Source: Zizania palustris
Taxonomy: Eukaryota > Streptophyta > Magnoliopsida > Poales > Poaceae
Direction: 5' to 3'
Assembly: GCA_019279435.1 (NCBI GenBank)
Contig: JAAALK010000288.1
Coordinates: 49,295,742-49,359,741, forward strand
Length of the DNA stretch: 64,000 nucleotides
Shown: piece after piece, positions 31,241-44,275 of the stretch
Position numbering within the stretch: the first letter of the stretch is position 1
Layout of the letters: each line of letters begins with the position of its first letter
Made by a program: the position numbers and the translations under genes
The notes under the pieces: model-generated
What the model saw: the letters and a program-made list of their open reading frames with translations, nothing else
The model's database searches: none
Told to the model about the DNA's origin: nothing

Positions 31241-32771
31241 TTCCCTCATTTGCCTTTTTGACATAATGCCCAAGGTCCCTCCTCTGGAGATGGGAAGAAC
31301 CATTCTTTTGTTGTGGTCCTGTGCATCTTCTTACTTCAGAGGTGGCATAACACTGGCCACTGAAGGCTGTCTTAGGGCTTCGAAGCTATCTACACGTCCG
31401 ATGGTTTGTACCAGCTCTAGACATGCCTCGGGAGGGGTTCAGTTAGTTATGCCTCGACCCGAACTCCTCTCAAGGTACTCGCTCCTCAGGGCTAGTATAG
31501 ATTTACATGCATCAGTAGCATGGCTTTGGTTCTCGCCATGAACACAGCAGAAGAACGCTTGGCCTTGCTTCCTGAAGCTTGTGCATTCTTAGGGGGAAAT
31601 TTCGACGAAGAGGGAGCAATGTTCAAGACTTCAGAGCGAGGATGTTTTCGCCCTCTCCAGCTATCATTGAGGTTATTCTTGAAGAAGGAGGTTTGTGAAG
31701 AATTTGGGACTTCGTCTCAACCTTGACTTCTTGGAGGAAAGTTGATGGAAGCGAAGTAGTATTTCTTCGAAGCCATCCTTCTTCAGACCTAGCATAATCT
31801 TCAAAACAGGCCATCGATTGTGCTATTAAAGATATATGCTTCCGATGAAGTTTGTCGAGGAGGCCTGCATTCATAACCCTTCGCGCGCCGCATCGATGAC
31901 AGATGATGTGCACAACCCCTTTATCTGAGACTTTGTGTGAGCGAAGCGCTTTAAAAATTGTCGTAAAGTTTCTCTAGGTTGCTGCTTTACCTGAAAAGAC
32001 TACCGGTAGACATTGGGGGCATGAAGGTCCGTTGGAAGTTATTGACAAACTTCTTTCTCAATTGCTCCCATGATTTAATTGATCTTGGTTTCAAAGACCA
32101 GAACCAACACAGGGCGACTCGTTTGAGCGCAAGGGGAAGCATTTCTCCATTGTATCTCGAACCCCTCCGCTAGCTTCGATTGCTAAAGCGTATGAATGGG
32201 AAAATTCTCGTGGATCTTCTTCTCCGGAGTACTCACAGAGCTTCGAAGTTCTGAACTTTGGGTCAAAGCGCACCTTCTGTATGTCGGGGTGTAATGGGGA
32301 TTCATCATTAAAAGAAGCATTTTCAATGCTTCTTAGAATCTCGGAGGCCTCGGGATAAACGGCGAGGTCATCATCTTGACGCACCACCGGAATGATGGGG
32401 GTAGCTTGAGGATGAAGTCTGTCCGCAGCTTCTTGCCTCCACCTTATCACTTCGGCCAGAAGATTAGCCATCTGGGTCGCCACATCATCAGGACGGTCTT
32501 CATTTCAACCTTAGGGGACCTCCGGGTCTTGAGAACTGAAAAAGTCAGTTCGGAGCACACTCGGATCCATAAGAGAAGCTCCGTTGGTTCGAAGCATAGA
32601 AGAAGTCCCAAGAGGGGATTCGTATGTTCGAGGAAAAGTTTTTGTTTCAGGAGTCTAAGGTGGAGGGACCACGGAAGGTCCTCCGACCTCGACAGTGTTC
32701 GAAGATTTCGACCCAGCGGTCCGGGAAGACCTCCGGAGGGGTCTAGTGCCTCGGCTCCACTTAGGAGGCAT
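31241..32771 (-). pseudogene. gag: Gag of gypsy element D
   Basis: ATG at 32,771 begins MPPKWSRGTRPLRRS, as in B and C. Stops at about 32,658 and 32,515 precede a well-kept block 32,483-32,091 (MATQMANLLAEVIRWRQEA, then KVRFDPKFRTSKLCEYSG), the capsid start. Later frames give LLDKLHRKHISL and, near 31,530, an FFC..HG..SHA..AC metal-binding motif. Many breaks, clearly dead. Confidence 0.75.
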
Positions 32772-32816
32772 GGCTCTAGAAAGGGATTGGTAGAGAATGA
32801 AATTTTTGTACTAGGT

Positions 32817-32821
32817 TCCCC
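32817..32821. repeat. Target-site duplication of E, left copy (TCCCC)
   Basis: TCCCC precedes the LTR start TGTAGGACC and matches 43,144-43,148. Confidence 0.95.
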
Positions 32822-34791
32822 TGTAGGACCGAAATTAGCGACCAGAGGGGAGGTGAATGGGCGCCTAAAAATTCTTTCTAAATCAATGGCCTACTCCCAA
32901 TACCCAATGCACCTCAAAAGACTAAGCAACAAAGTATGAACAGATTGCCTAAGTCTAAAAGTATCTAGCCTAGAAACACCTGATGTTAAAACAGAGAAAA
33001 TACCAACACAATGCTAATAGGCAGATAAACAAAATATTCAAGACCTGGCAGATCTAAACTTCTCAGTAAAATAATCTAAGTACATATGGAGTGAGATGAG
33101 AGATTACTGTTCAGAATTTGTCTCCTGTTCGATACTTGCCGAAGCCTGCTTGCTGTGTCGAAGCCTGCTTCGGGATGACGAAGCTTGCTTCGGAGTCTCT
33201 TGTCGAAGTCTGCCAAAGGTTGTCGTGAAAATGTCGAAGGTGTGTTTGGTCTAGCCTAGTTCGAGGTGGCAAGGAGCGAAGTATGCTTCGAAGCGAAGTA
33301 TGGGAGTATCGAAGCTCGCTTCGAACAAAGTACTTCGAAGCCTAGACTTCGATCAGAAAGGTTCGAACAACCTCACAGAATAGCAACCTCCGAAAGAGAC
33401 GCGAAGCCTGACACACGGCAGAAAAACCAAATCAAAGCCTATACTCAATCTTCGGAGCTAGCAAAAACGAGGTATGGCCTTCGAACCACACACAATGTGA
33501 GTTCGAACAAGACAGCAGTATACTCCAAGCGAAGTCTATCAAATAAACATACTTCGAAGCTACGTTCGAAGCTTGTCAAAGAAAGCTTCGCAAAAATAGC
33601 CGCAATATGACAATATCGAAGTGCTACTTCGCACAGATTGTCGAACTATGTCAAGCTGGCCGACAGCACAAAACGTACTTCGAAGCTAGGAACAAAGTGC
33701 ACAAAGTGAAGACGAAGTTCAAGCAAAGCCCTCAAGGATGTCAGATCGAAGCCTGCCTCACGGAACTGAGGGACTTTGAACAGAGAGAAGGGGCTTCGCC
33801 AGAAGCAGTCAGAAAAGGCACTTAGCCCTGTCTACTGGATCAAAAAGCAAGACAGTAAAATGCAAGGCTAGAGTACTAGTGTACTGTTGCTATAGTGTAG
33901 TAGTACTACTTGCAACCAGTATGAACTAGTACTCCTCACGTGAAGAACATACGCAACGGAGACACATTCTCAGGAATAAAAACAACACCGCACAACAAAC
34001 CGAAGCTTCTGATTCAGAGAAATCAATACACACACCTCAACAAGAACAGGAGATTCAATCTCACTGGAATAAGTAGAGCAGAGTAAATGCAAGGCAAAAT
34101 GGAATGAACAGGTGCCTAGCGGCACACAACAGGAGAGAGAAACGTGGGAGATAAAATAACCCAATGGAATAAAAAGTGAATTCTAGAAGGGGTGACCTAA
34201 CCCTAGGGATTGGGCCCCAATTTATAGGCTGCCCAACACTAGGAATATTCCACCAGCCCCTTAGGGTTTTTTACAGACGCAGAAATAAGGAAAAGTCTCA
34301 ACTGCCCTTAGGATTTTTTACAGACTCGACTAACTAACTGTGGGCCTAGAGATACAGATGACTTATCCGGAAGCTAAGCTTTCGTAGCGACTACGGCTTC
34401 TCTTCTGGACAGTCCGATACAAGATCGACGGTTGTCAGTTTTGCGCCGAAACTGACAAAGCCTCCACCGACTTTGCACCAGGTACCCGGATTGGGCCGGC
34501 CCGACTCCGCAGCTCTCTCAGCCCGGCAATCGCTCACCGCCCGTGTACCTGAGTCAATCCTGGTCAACAGCCCAGTGGGTCTTCTACTGCTTCTGGCCCA
34601 TGTACCCGGATTGGGCCAGCCCGACTTCGCAGCCTCCTCTGCCCGACAGTCGCTTGCTGCCCGTGTACCTGAGTCAAACGCGGCCCATGACACAGCAGAT
34701 CTCCTCTCTTCTTTTGTCCTCTTGACTATCATTGACAATGACTCATCACATCTGGAGCCATGAGGCCCATGCTATTCAGCATGTATCTTCA
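32822..34791 (-). repeat. 3' LTR of E (1970 bp)
   Basis: Plus strand TGTAGGACC…ATCTTCA, next to the polypurine tract at 34,793. Rich in CTTCGAAG-type words. A minus-strand TATA box lies at about 34,220-34,228 (CTATAAATT). Confidence 0.95.
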
Positions 34792-35295
34792 ATCTCCCCC
34801 TTGATGGGTGCATTGTCAACACTTCACTTCTTCAGCTCTTCAGCACCTTCGAACAAATGTGGAAACACGAAAACAAAGCACAAGAAAACAAAGAAGAAGA
34901 AAATAAAGTAAAAGTTTAACCCTAATGACCAAAAAGCCGAACAAAAGCAAGAAGCAGTCATTATGGTTAACCAAAGATAAAAGCTCAAAATGAGTGCAAT
35001 CTCAGAAATATTAACAAGGATATCAAAAGAGTAAGGACACGCTCCCCCTTAGACTCTTATCCCAAAATTTCTCCCCCTTGTTGACAAGTGAACTCATCAA
35101 GCACTCAAAAGAGACACAGACTCCTCCTGAAATGCAACTCCCCCTCAAAATATGCGATGAATGCAACTGGGGTGCAAGTGGAGTGAATAAAGCATGCTTC
35201 TCAGATATGATTGACTGCAATTACAAAAATCTAATAGATACAACAAAAGACATACTGTCTAAGATACATGGCATGATCAGTGCAACAGATGATAT
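34792..35295 (-). other. Noncoding tail of E with repeated polypurine tracts
   Basis: CTCCCCC-type tracts at about 34,793, 35,041, 35,071 and 35,137, the first touching the LTR. No coding. Confidence 0.7.
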
Positions 35296-38200
35296 CTAAG
35301 ATACATGAACAAGGTCAATGACACCTTTCTCATATTGATCCCGCAGAAAATGAAAGCGCACATCAATATGTTTGGTTTTTGAATGGAGACAAGGGTTTTT
35401 CCCTACACTAATAGCACTGGTGCTGTCGCAAAACAATGGAACCCTGGTAGGAAAGAACAATCCAAAATCTCGCAGAGTGGAAATCATCCAAACCAAGTAT
35501 GAGCAGCAGCTAGCAGCACCTACATACTCAGCCTCAGTGGTCGAAAGAGCAACTCCAGATTGCTTTCGAGAAGACCAAGAGGCAAGAGATGAACCAAGAA
35601 ATTGGCAAGTACCGGAAGTCGACTTGCGATCCAATCGGCACCCACCAAAGTCGGCATATGAAAAGCCAGATAAATCAAGAGATGATGATGCTAAATAGTA
35701 AAGACCGAGATCAGGCGCATAAGTGAGATACCTGAAGATGCGCTTGACAGCCTGCCGATGAGAAGCGCGTGGCGAAGACTGAAAATACGCGCAAAGTCCC
35801 ATGGCGAACTGTATGTCCGGTCTTGTCGCCGTCAAGTATAGTAGTGAACCGATCGTCCTTGTCCAGGCCCCCAGATGTGCCCATCGGGGTCATCTGCGGC
35901 TTCAATTCTCCACCAAAGTCAAATTTCTTAAGCATATCGCGAGTATACTTACCTTGGTGGATGAAGGTGCCGTCCTTGGTTTGCTTGATCTGGAGCCCTA
36001 AGAAGTACTTAAGCTCACCCATGAGGCTCATCTCAAACTCACTGTGCATCTGCTCAGAAAACATGGACACAAGAGAGTCAGTAGTACCGCCAAAGATAAT
36101 ATCGTCCACATAAATCTGAGCGACTAAGAAATCTGAAGCATCTCTGAGCAAGAAAAGAGTTTTATCCACAAAACCCATCACAAAGCCCTTCCCCAACAAA
36201 AATTGCTTCAACCGGTCATACCAAGCCCTGGGGGATTGCTTTAACCCGTATAAAGCTTTCTGCAACTTGAAAACATGTCGAGGAAACTTAGGGTTCTCAA
36301 AACCGGGGGGATGCCTAACATAAACTTCCTCCTCTATGAACCCGTTCAGAAAAGCACTCTTAACGTCCATTTGAAAAAGCTTAAACCCTTCGAAGCGGCC
36401 AAAGCTAAGGGAATGCGAATGGACTCAAGATGGGCAACAGGGGCGAAAGTTTCTTCAAAATCAATACCCTCTTTTTGGCAAAAACCCTGGGCAACTAGTC
36501 GAGCTTTGTTGCGCACCACAACCCCATCTTCACCTTGTTTGTTTTTGAATACCCACTTGGTGCCTATGGGGTTGCATCCTGGTGGCGGCTCAACTAGTGT
36601 CCAAACCCGATTACGGACAAAGTTCTCGAGCTCTTCTTGCATAGCATTAATCTAATTAGAATCAGAAAGAGCATGAGAAACATCTCTGGGCTCAAAAGAT
36701 GCAACAAAAGCAGATTCAACAAACATAGCAAGAGAATTTCCAGATGAACGCAAGGTTCTCTTAGTCAAATCACCGATGTTGAGCTCTGAGGGATGGTCAC
36801 GCTAAACTGCTTGGGTTCCCTGGTGATCTGAAGTCACCTCACCGGAGTCAGCAGCTGGCACCTCTGGACTCAACTGAGGGGGCTCGATCGAAGTGGAAGA
36901 AATGATCAGAGGTCCGCCCTCGTCCTCAGTCGAAGTCTCAGAAGGTGTGGGCACTGCAGGGGTAGCAGAAGGCCCACCCTCAACAGCAGCTGGAGTATCC
37001 TCATCTTCCTCGAAGATGGACTCTCCGAGCTCACCATCAGAAGGCTCAAAAGAAGGAGTCAAAGAAGGCAAGGACTCATCAAAAGAAACCTCACAAGTCT
37101 CGACAAGCAGCTGGGATTCGAGGTTCCAAACACGGAAGCTTCAAGAATGCAAAGCATAACCAAGAAAAACTCCGTCCCAACAACGAGACTCAAACTTGTC
37201 CAAATGCCCTCCCTTCTTGAGCACAAAGCACTTGCAGCCAAATGCTCGCAAGTGGCTCACTTTGGGCTCTCTGCCAAACCGCAATTCATATGAAGTCTTA
37301 CCAAGATAAGCTCTAAGAAAGATGCGGTTGGCTAGATAGCAAGCCGTGTTCATGGCTTCAGCCCAAAAACGCCTAGGAGTCCTGTGCTCATCGAGCATCG
37401 TCCTGGCCATCTCGATTAGCATGCGGTTCTTTCATTCCACAACGCCGTTCTGTGGGGGAGTGTAAGTAGAAGAAAACTGATGGTCAAGACCCTGATCACT
37501 ACAGAAGCTAACGAACTGAGAGTTCTTGAATTCAGAGCCATTGTCGGAGCGAATTGCTCGCATCCGACCATTGTTCTCATTCTTCAACATCAAAATCAGG
37601 TCATGAACAAACTGAAAAGTTTCATCCTTAGACTCTAAGAAGAAAACCCACAAAAATCGAGAAAAGTTGTCAACAATGACAAGGGCGTACCACTTCCCAC
37701 CAAATGAGCGTACCCGAGCTGGACCGACAATGTCCAAATGTAATAGCTCGCCCGGATACGAAGTCATCACCTGAGTCACAGGTGAGTGAGAAGCGGCAAC
37801 CATTTTCCCATGACGACAGGGATGACAAACTAGATCCTTCTCCATCTTAAGCTTGGGCAATCCTCGGATGAGGTCCATAGAGCTTAACCTGACTAGCAGA
37901 TCAAAACTCAAATGACCTAACCTCCTATGCCACTTCCAAAGCTCATAAGAAGATCCAGCTATCAAACAACGAGAAGGGCCAAAAAAACTAGAGAAGTCAA
38001 TTCGAAAAACATTATCGAATGGTAAAATCTGGCAAATCAAAGACCCTCTAGAGTCAAACACAGAAGAATCACCCTTCTTAAAACGCACTTCCAAACCATC
38101 CTCAAGATGTTGCGAAACAGAAATCAAGTTGAAATTCAAATTTTTAACCAAAGCAACATTCTTCAAAGAGAAATGGTCTGAAACAGAAATTGAGCCGATG

Positions 38201-38358
38201 CCACTTACTTTCCCTTGACCACTGTTCCCGAAGGTGATGTACTCTTTGGAGCTCGGGGGAGTGAGACTGGAGAACCATCTGCGATGTCCCGTCATGTGAC
38301 GAGAGCATCCTGAGTCCATGATCCAAACGTCCTCCAGTCCCCGATCCTGCACAATCAG
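35296..38358 (-). pseudogene. pol: Copia Pol of element E, broken
   Basis: From 38,352: protease MDSGCSRHMTG, integrase WHRRLGHLSFDL and CHPCRHGK, core HLDIVGPAR and RSDNGSEF, then GVVE followed by TGA (CGA to TGA) at 37,432. The same frame resumes with MARTMLDEHRTPRRFW, has further stops at 37,141 and 36,802 and near 36,655, and enters RT. Frameshifts at about 36,370 and 35,835 follow. RT keeps LYGLKQSPRAWYDRL and YVDD. RNase H stops early at GVIDLVHVS, lacking the LADIFTKPLD end present in F. In phase, pol is shifted by one base relative to gag. Confidence 0.9.
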
Positions 38359-41108
38359 TGGATGTAAGTGGGAGCAAATGGTCCGGCACCAGGTTTAGCA
38401 AAGGAGCTAAACCAGTGTCGAGCCATCTGCTCAAAATACGGAAAGCAAAAATCATCATGAGAGTTCGGACCAAAACGCGGCTCAAAGCGCGGTCCTAGGT
38501 TCTACCTAAAACCTCGGCCACGAGGTCCAGGACCGTAGCCAAAACGGCCTGGAGCTCTGCCAGAACGGACACCACCATCTGGAGCACGATCATGAAAGCC
38601 GTCTCCTCTACCACCACCTACACGACGCGGCCTGGCCTCCAACCTCTCCCCGCGTCGAGGAACATGCAGTCTACCACCCTGCTGGTAGAACTACTCCTAA
38701 CCACCGCGAGCTCTCTCAGCTCTCTCAACCCGCTTCCTCTTGAAGCAAAATTCCGCAAGATGCCCATCTCTCTGACAATACTCACAATGATAGGTGGGCT
38801 TCTTGGGATGTGGTTGAGGCTTGGGATTCTTGGACTTAATGGTGTTAGGTGTAGTCTTCTTGGGTTGAGAGGGTCTAGGAAGAGAATCAAGATAAGTGTG
38901 GAGGTGTTTGGGCTTTGGAACCCAGATAGGTTTCTTGGGTGGAGCTTTCGGTGCTTCATGGATCACTCCATCCTTGGGCTGACAAGTCTAGGAAGACTCA
39001 GTGGAGTGAGTCTTAGGATATCTCTGCTCAGGAGTCATTTTACTCCACTCCACTGCCCGGCTAATGGCACTCTCAAAGTCAGCCTTGGTGTAGGTGTAAC
39101 CTACCCCAAACCCATCTTGCCTCTTGAACTGTTGGATCATCATGCTGAGCTGTGGCTCTCTGGCACTGATCCAACTCAGGATAGAACGGAGGTAAAAGTT
39201 CTCATTCTGAGAATCAGCTAGCTCCTCTCTCAAGGAAGCTAGTATCTCCACCTGAGACAAGCAGGTCTCACACTCGCTTTCTACCTGGACAGACTTCTCG
39301 GCTTTTAGCTTAATCAACTCAAGTCTAAGAAACATATAGTTCTCATAGATAGTGGGTGGAACTAACAGTGTCTCAAGCTCTAGCCTAGTATGTGCAAGCT
39401 CAGCTCTCACTCTCTCCAAATCACCCAAATGCACATCGCCCTTGGCTTTCAGCTCATCTAATATAGTTAGATGAGATGGGCAATCAACACAGGGTGCGAC
39501 GACAGTGGCTTGAGCATCTTTCAGCTCCAGCTGAGTGCTTTCAAGCTCAGTGGCCAAAGCGTCCCTCTCATCAACCCTTTCTGTGTACCTGGACTTCAAA
39601 GTCGACAGGTCACACAGAAGCACCTCACACTTTGGGCACTCACTGCTATCACTCAAGCAAGGGGAAGAAGATAGACTCTCAATTCTGCCGTTGGCCATGG
39701 CAAGCTCACTCTCTAACTCATCTATCCTCTTCTTAGCTCCCCTAAGCAGTTTTTCCCGATACTTTAACTCCTGACGATTGCTTTCAAGTAAAGCAACGAT
39801 TTCAGGTTCATAAGATGATACCTTTTCGTTGTCGTCGTCGTAGGAGTCATCGGAGGAGCTCTTTTCTTCCTTATCCCCAAGAGCCATTGAACAGAAGCTC
39901 TTGCGGGATCTTCGGCGCTGGTGTGAGCGACCCTTCGGTCTGTACCCGAAAGCCATGAAGCAGAGACCCGCCGGATCATCCTTGTCCTTCCCCTTCCTGA
40001 TGACAATTTACTCATCGCTTGAGCTCGATGAAGAGGAAGAAGACGTGGACTGTTTGGAGTAGCTCTTCTCCATCTCGGTGAAGAAGGCCTTGTCGTGCTT
40101 CTTGTTCTCTCGCCGGTAGTCCTTCAGGGCCTTCTTGAAGAATCTGGTCTTTGGCTTGCCCTTGTTGAAGGAGGTGCTGTCGTGCTTGCCGGAGTCGTGG
40201 AAGCCACCACCGGTGCCCTTCTTGTGTCCATTGTGCTTGGGGCAGTCGGTGATGAAGTGTCCTGGATCACCACACTCAAAGCACCCGGATTTTCTGCCGT
40301 GTCTCTTGAACATTCTCTTGTAATAGACACGACGCACCCGGTTGTTAAAAAGACACAAATCATCATCCCCCAACAACTCAAGCTGGTCCTTAGTGATAGA
40401 CATCAATGAGAACCCAGCACAACTCACAGAAGAGGGATCAATAGGAGGTGTAGCAAGGGCCAGAGACTTTGATCCAGAACCAGTGAGATTTGATCTTAGC
40501 TAGAGATCAACCTCAGTAGCCTTCAGCTTGCTAAACAACTCAGAAATGGTCAAGGTACCATAAGAAGTGCTCTCAATGATAGAGGATACCTTGATCTCCC
40601 AGATCTTTGGGTCCAAGGTATGGAGAACCTTGAGCGCCTGCTCGTGATCTGTGACTAATTGAGCACCCTCAGCCTTGCTGTCCCGAAGCTTGTTTATGAT
40701 CGACTGAAAACGACCAAACAACGCTTCAACAGATTCACCCGGCTTCTGTGTGAAGTTCTCATATTCACGCCGGTAGGTCTGATAGAGCTGAGCCTTGACC
40801 TGGGATGTTCCCTCATGGTGTGCCTTGAGGGTAGCCCAAATCTCTCTTGCAGTGGAGAGATGGCTTACACGCTCAAATTCAGTGGGACCTAAACCAGAAA
40901 AGAGAATGTTCACAGCCTTACTGTTGCTCAGATGCTGGGCAATGATACCAGCAGTACCATGCTCAGTGACTGGCAAATTGACAAACGTGGTGTGAACGCA
41001 AATGTCCCAAATGTCTGAACCCTAGCTCATGAGATAGGCTCGCATGCGAGTCTTCCAATAGTTATAGCCATAGGCTTCCAAGGACGGGACCTTGCTAGGA
41101 GAAGTCAT
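38359..41108 (-). pseudogene. gag: Gag of element E, one frame with several stops
   Basis: ATG at 41,108 gives MTSPSKVPSLEAYGYNYW. A single frame then runs to about 38,366 with in-frame stops at 41,022, 40,500, 40,008, 38,988 and 38,697. Features in order: UBN2-like helical region (AREIWATLKAHHEG), knuckle CFECGDPGHFITDC near 40,280, a serine run, a long Glu/Leu-rich coiled coil (39,900-39,150), basic Pro/Lys segment, second knuckle CEYCQRDGHLAEFC near 38,770, and a Gly/Arg-rich tail. The same architecture as gag of F. Point stops, not indels, disabled it. Confidence 0.88.
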
Positions 41109-41159
41109 GATCACTACTGGGGTTTAGAACCGATTAAGGTATGGAGAAACCCTAACCTC

Positions 41160-41173
41160 GCTCTGATACCACT
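41160..41173 (-). promoter_or_regulatory. Primer binding site of E (initiator tRNA-Met)
   Basis: The minus strand reads AAGTGGTATCAGAG next to the LTR end CCTACA, the same tRNA as used by F. Confidence 0.93.
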
Positions 41174-43143
41174 TGTAGGACCGAAAGTAGCGACCAAAGG
41201 GGGGGTGAATGGGCACCTAAAAAATCTTTCTGAATCAATGGCCTGCTCCCAATACCCAACGCACCTCAAAAGACTAAGCAGCAAAGTATGAACAGATTGC
41301 CTAAGTCTAAAAGTATCTAGCCTAGAAACACCTGATGTTAAAACAGAGAAAATACCAACACAGTGCTAATAGGCAGATAAACAAAATATTCAAGACCTGG
41401 CAGATCTAAACTTCTTAGTAAAATAATCTAAGTACATATGGAGTGAGATGAGAGAGTACTGTTCAAAATTTGTCTCCTGTTCGATACTTGCCGAAGCCTG
41501 CTTTGTGTGTCGAAGCCTGCATCGGAATGACGAAGCTTGCTTCGGAGTCTCTTGTCGAAGTCTGCCGAAGGCTGTCGTGAAAATGCTGAAGGTGTGTTTA
41601 GTCTAGCGTAGTTCGAGGTGGCAAGGAGTGAAGTATGCTTCGAAGCGAAGTATGGGAGTATCGAAGCTTGCTTCAAACAAAGTACTTCGAAGCCTAGACT
41701 TCGATCAGAAAGGTTCGAACAAGCTCACAGAATATCAACCTTCGAAAGAGATGCGAAGCTTGACACACGGCAAAAAAACTAAATCGAAGCCTATACTCAA
41801 TCTTCGGAGCTAGGAAAAATGTGGTATGGCCTTCGAACCACACACAATGTGACTTCGAACAAGACAGCAGTATACTCCGAGTGAAATCTATCAAATAAAC
41901 ATACTTCGAGGCTACGTTCGAAGCTTGTCAAAGAAAGTTCGCAAAAATAGCCGCAGTATGCCAATATCGAAGTGCTACTTCGCACAGATTGTCGAAGTAT
42001 GTCAAGCTGCCCGACAGCACAAAACGTACTTCGAAGCTAGGAACACAGTGCACAAAGTGAAGATGAAGTTCAAGCAAAGCCCTCAAGGATGTCAGATCGA
42101 AGCCTGCCTCACGGAACTGAGGGACTTTGAACAGAGAGAAGGGGCTTCGCCAGAAACAGTCAGAAAAGGCACTTAGCCCTATCTACTCGATCAAAAAGCA
42201 AGACAGTAAAAAGCAAGGCTAGAATACTAGTGTACTGTTGCTATAATGTAGTAGTACTACTTGCAACCAGTATGAACTAGTACTCCTCACGTGAAGAACA
42301 TACGCAATAGAGACACATTCTCATGAATAAAAACAACACGTCACAACAAACCGAAGCTTCTGATTCAGAGAAATCAATGCACGCACCTCAATGAGAACAG
42401 GAGATTCAATCTCACTGGAATAAGTAGAGCAGAGTAAATGCAAGGCAAAATGCAATGAACAGGGTCCTCGCGGTGCACAACAGGAGAGAGAAACGTGGGA
42501 GACAAAATGACCCAATGGATTAAAAAGTGAATTCTAGAAGGGGTGACCTAACCCCAGGGATTGGGGCCCTATTTATAGGCTGCCCAACACTAGGAATATT
42601 CCACCTGCCCCTTAGGGTTTTTTACAGACGCAGAAATAAGGAAAAGTCTCAACTGCCCTTAGGATTTTTTTACAGACTCGACTGACTGACTGTGGGCCTA
42701 GAGATACAGATGACTTATCCGGAAGCTAAGCTTTCGTAGCGACTACGGCTTCTCTTCTGGACAGTCCGATACAAGATCGACGGTTGTCAGTTTTGCGCCG
42801 AAACTGACAAAGCCTCCACCGACATTGCACCAGGTACCCGGATTGGGCCGGCCCGACTTCGCAGCTCTCTCAGCCCGACAATCGCTCACTGCCCGTGTAC
42901 CTGAGTCAATCTTGGTCAACAACCCAGTGGGTCTTCTGCTGCTTCTGGCCCATGTACCCGAATTGGGCCAGCCCGACTTCGCAGCCTCCTCTACCTGACA
43001 GTTGCTTGCTGCCCGTGTACCTGAGTCACACGCGGCCCATGACACATCAGATCTCCTCTCTTCTTTTGTCCTCTTTACTATCGTTGACAATGACTCATCA
43101 CATCTGGAGCCATGAGGCCCATGCTATTCAGCATGGCTCCTCA
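41174..43143 (-). repeat. 5' LTR of E (1970 bp)
   Basis: Same length as 32,822-34,791 and alignable throughout. It ends CTCCTCA where the sister ends ATCTTCA. A minus-strand TATA box lies at 42,571-42,578. TCCCC follows at 43,144. Confidence 0.95.
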
Positions 43144-43163
43144 TCCCCACGGACGACGCCAAC
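43144..43163 (-). promoter_or_regulatory. Primer binding site of D, with right target copy of E
   Basis: The minus strand reads GTTGGCGTCGTCCGTGGGGA directly after the D 5' LTR. B and C have GTTGGCGCCGTCCGTGGGG at the same place. The last five bases (43,144-43,148, TCCCC on plus) are also the target duplication of E, so E landed at the edge of the PBS. Confidence 0.9.
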
Positions 43164-43686
43164 TGTTTGCGTAACAGATTACACTAACAGGTTTAGGAAA
43201 CTAAGTGTGTAACAAGTGAAGTGATTGTTTTAAGTAAACTATTCCAATCCTTTGAGATGGATAATAGCTTGAGATAGTTCGAACTGTGTATTGACTATCT
43301 GAGTATTCGATACCCTTTACACAGTGAAGAGGGGTATTTATAGCCTGAATTCATGGGGAAATACTTCTTCACCATTTCATTACAACCGACTAAGAAGATA
43401 TTATTTATTATTCTTCGTAGGGGTAAAAGAGTAAAAAGATAATCTAATTAGTGAGAAGATAAATCTTTTGTCCTTGCTGGCAACCTCCCTTCTGGTGAAG
43501 GGTCTTCTGGAGACTTCGTTGTGTCGAAGCTTTGACGAAGGTTTCCGCTGTTAAGGCTCTGAACCGATGGAGCCTTATTGCTTTTAGAATCCTTGGAGAT
43601 CAAGGTTCTTGGCTTCATTTCTTCAGTTTGTGTTAACATGAGAATGTCCTTGGATTTTAAGAGGATGAAATATTTTCCCCCCAACA
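43164..43686 (-). repeat. 5' LTR of D (523 bp)
   Basis: Plus strand TGTTTGCG…CCCAACA. Minus-strand TATA box at 43,335-43,342 (TATAAATA). Followed by CAGTG. Confidence 0.95.
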
Positions 43687-43691
43687 CAGTG
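43687..43691. repeat. Target-site duplication of D, right copy (CAGTG)
   Basis: Matches 23,125-23,129 exactly. Confidence 0.95.
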
Positions 43692-44275
43692 TCTTACATT
43701 AGATATGATTCAGTCATTTAATATTCTCTTATTTATTTTTCTTGCCACATCAAACTTATTATATGGTAGTCTAATAAATATCTAAGATATCATCTCATAT
43801 GGATGGTTGAGACCACTCTAAAACAAACTTAAATTTAGGTAATATTAGCTCCCAGCATATGCATGTTTTATTTAAGCAGTCCTAATCAATATGACTACAA
43901 ATGATGTTTTATTCTTTCTTTTATTTAAATTTTATTCATAGACAATATATCTCCGATTGATAGCTTCTTCTACATAAATTTATATACAATAACTTATCTT
44001 CTCTCGTTTCTCTTCCAATCAACATTTTTGCTTTCTAGTATGAAACTTGATTTTTATGGTTTTTCCTCTCGTCTCGCTCATTGATTTTTATATTAGTTTT
44101 TATATGATAGATTATTTAATTCTATATAAACCAGTTGAAGTGAAGTCTATTCCTGGTCTACATGGGATGAATGGATTGGATTATACCCATCCATTAGTCG
44201 CATTGATGCACTACGGTGAATGGAATGGGTATTGTCGTTGCATACGAACAACAATAGCCTAAAGGGGTATCAGTA
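43692..44275. other. AT-rich flank, no feature seen
   Basis: Continuation of the DNA into which D inserted (compare 22,311-23,124). No coding and no clear repeat. Confidence 0.55.

Larger units (their letters stand above)
32822..43143 (-). mobile_element. Sirevirus-type Ty1/copia element (E), nested in D
   Basis: Two 1970-bp LTRs, iMet-type PBS, long gag with two zinc knuckles, copia pol and several polypurine tracts are all present. It is flanked by TCCCC copies. It lies inside D, 20 bp from D's 5' LTR. The LTRs show about 17 differences in the first 370 bases, so it is much older than F. Same lineage as F but clearly a different family. Confidence 0.95.
23130..43686 (-). mobile_element. 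Complete Tat-type Ty3/gypsy element (D), split by Sirevirus E
   Basis: Both LTRs are present and flanked by CAGTG copies. The minus-strand order is 5' LTR, PBS, (E insertion), gag, protease, RT, double RNase H, integrase, a long region holding an antisense ORF, polypurine tract and 3' LTR. Without E and its target copy D is about 10.2 kb. The LTRs differ at about 39 of 460 aligned bases plus a 63-bp gap, so the element is old. Gag starts with the same residues (MPPK) and leader as elements B and C, so all three are one family. Confidence 0.95.

Noticed and set aside
38592..39221. 209-codon plus-strand frame
   Set aside because: Antisense shadow of the low-complexity and coiled-coil part of gag of E.
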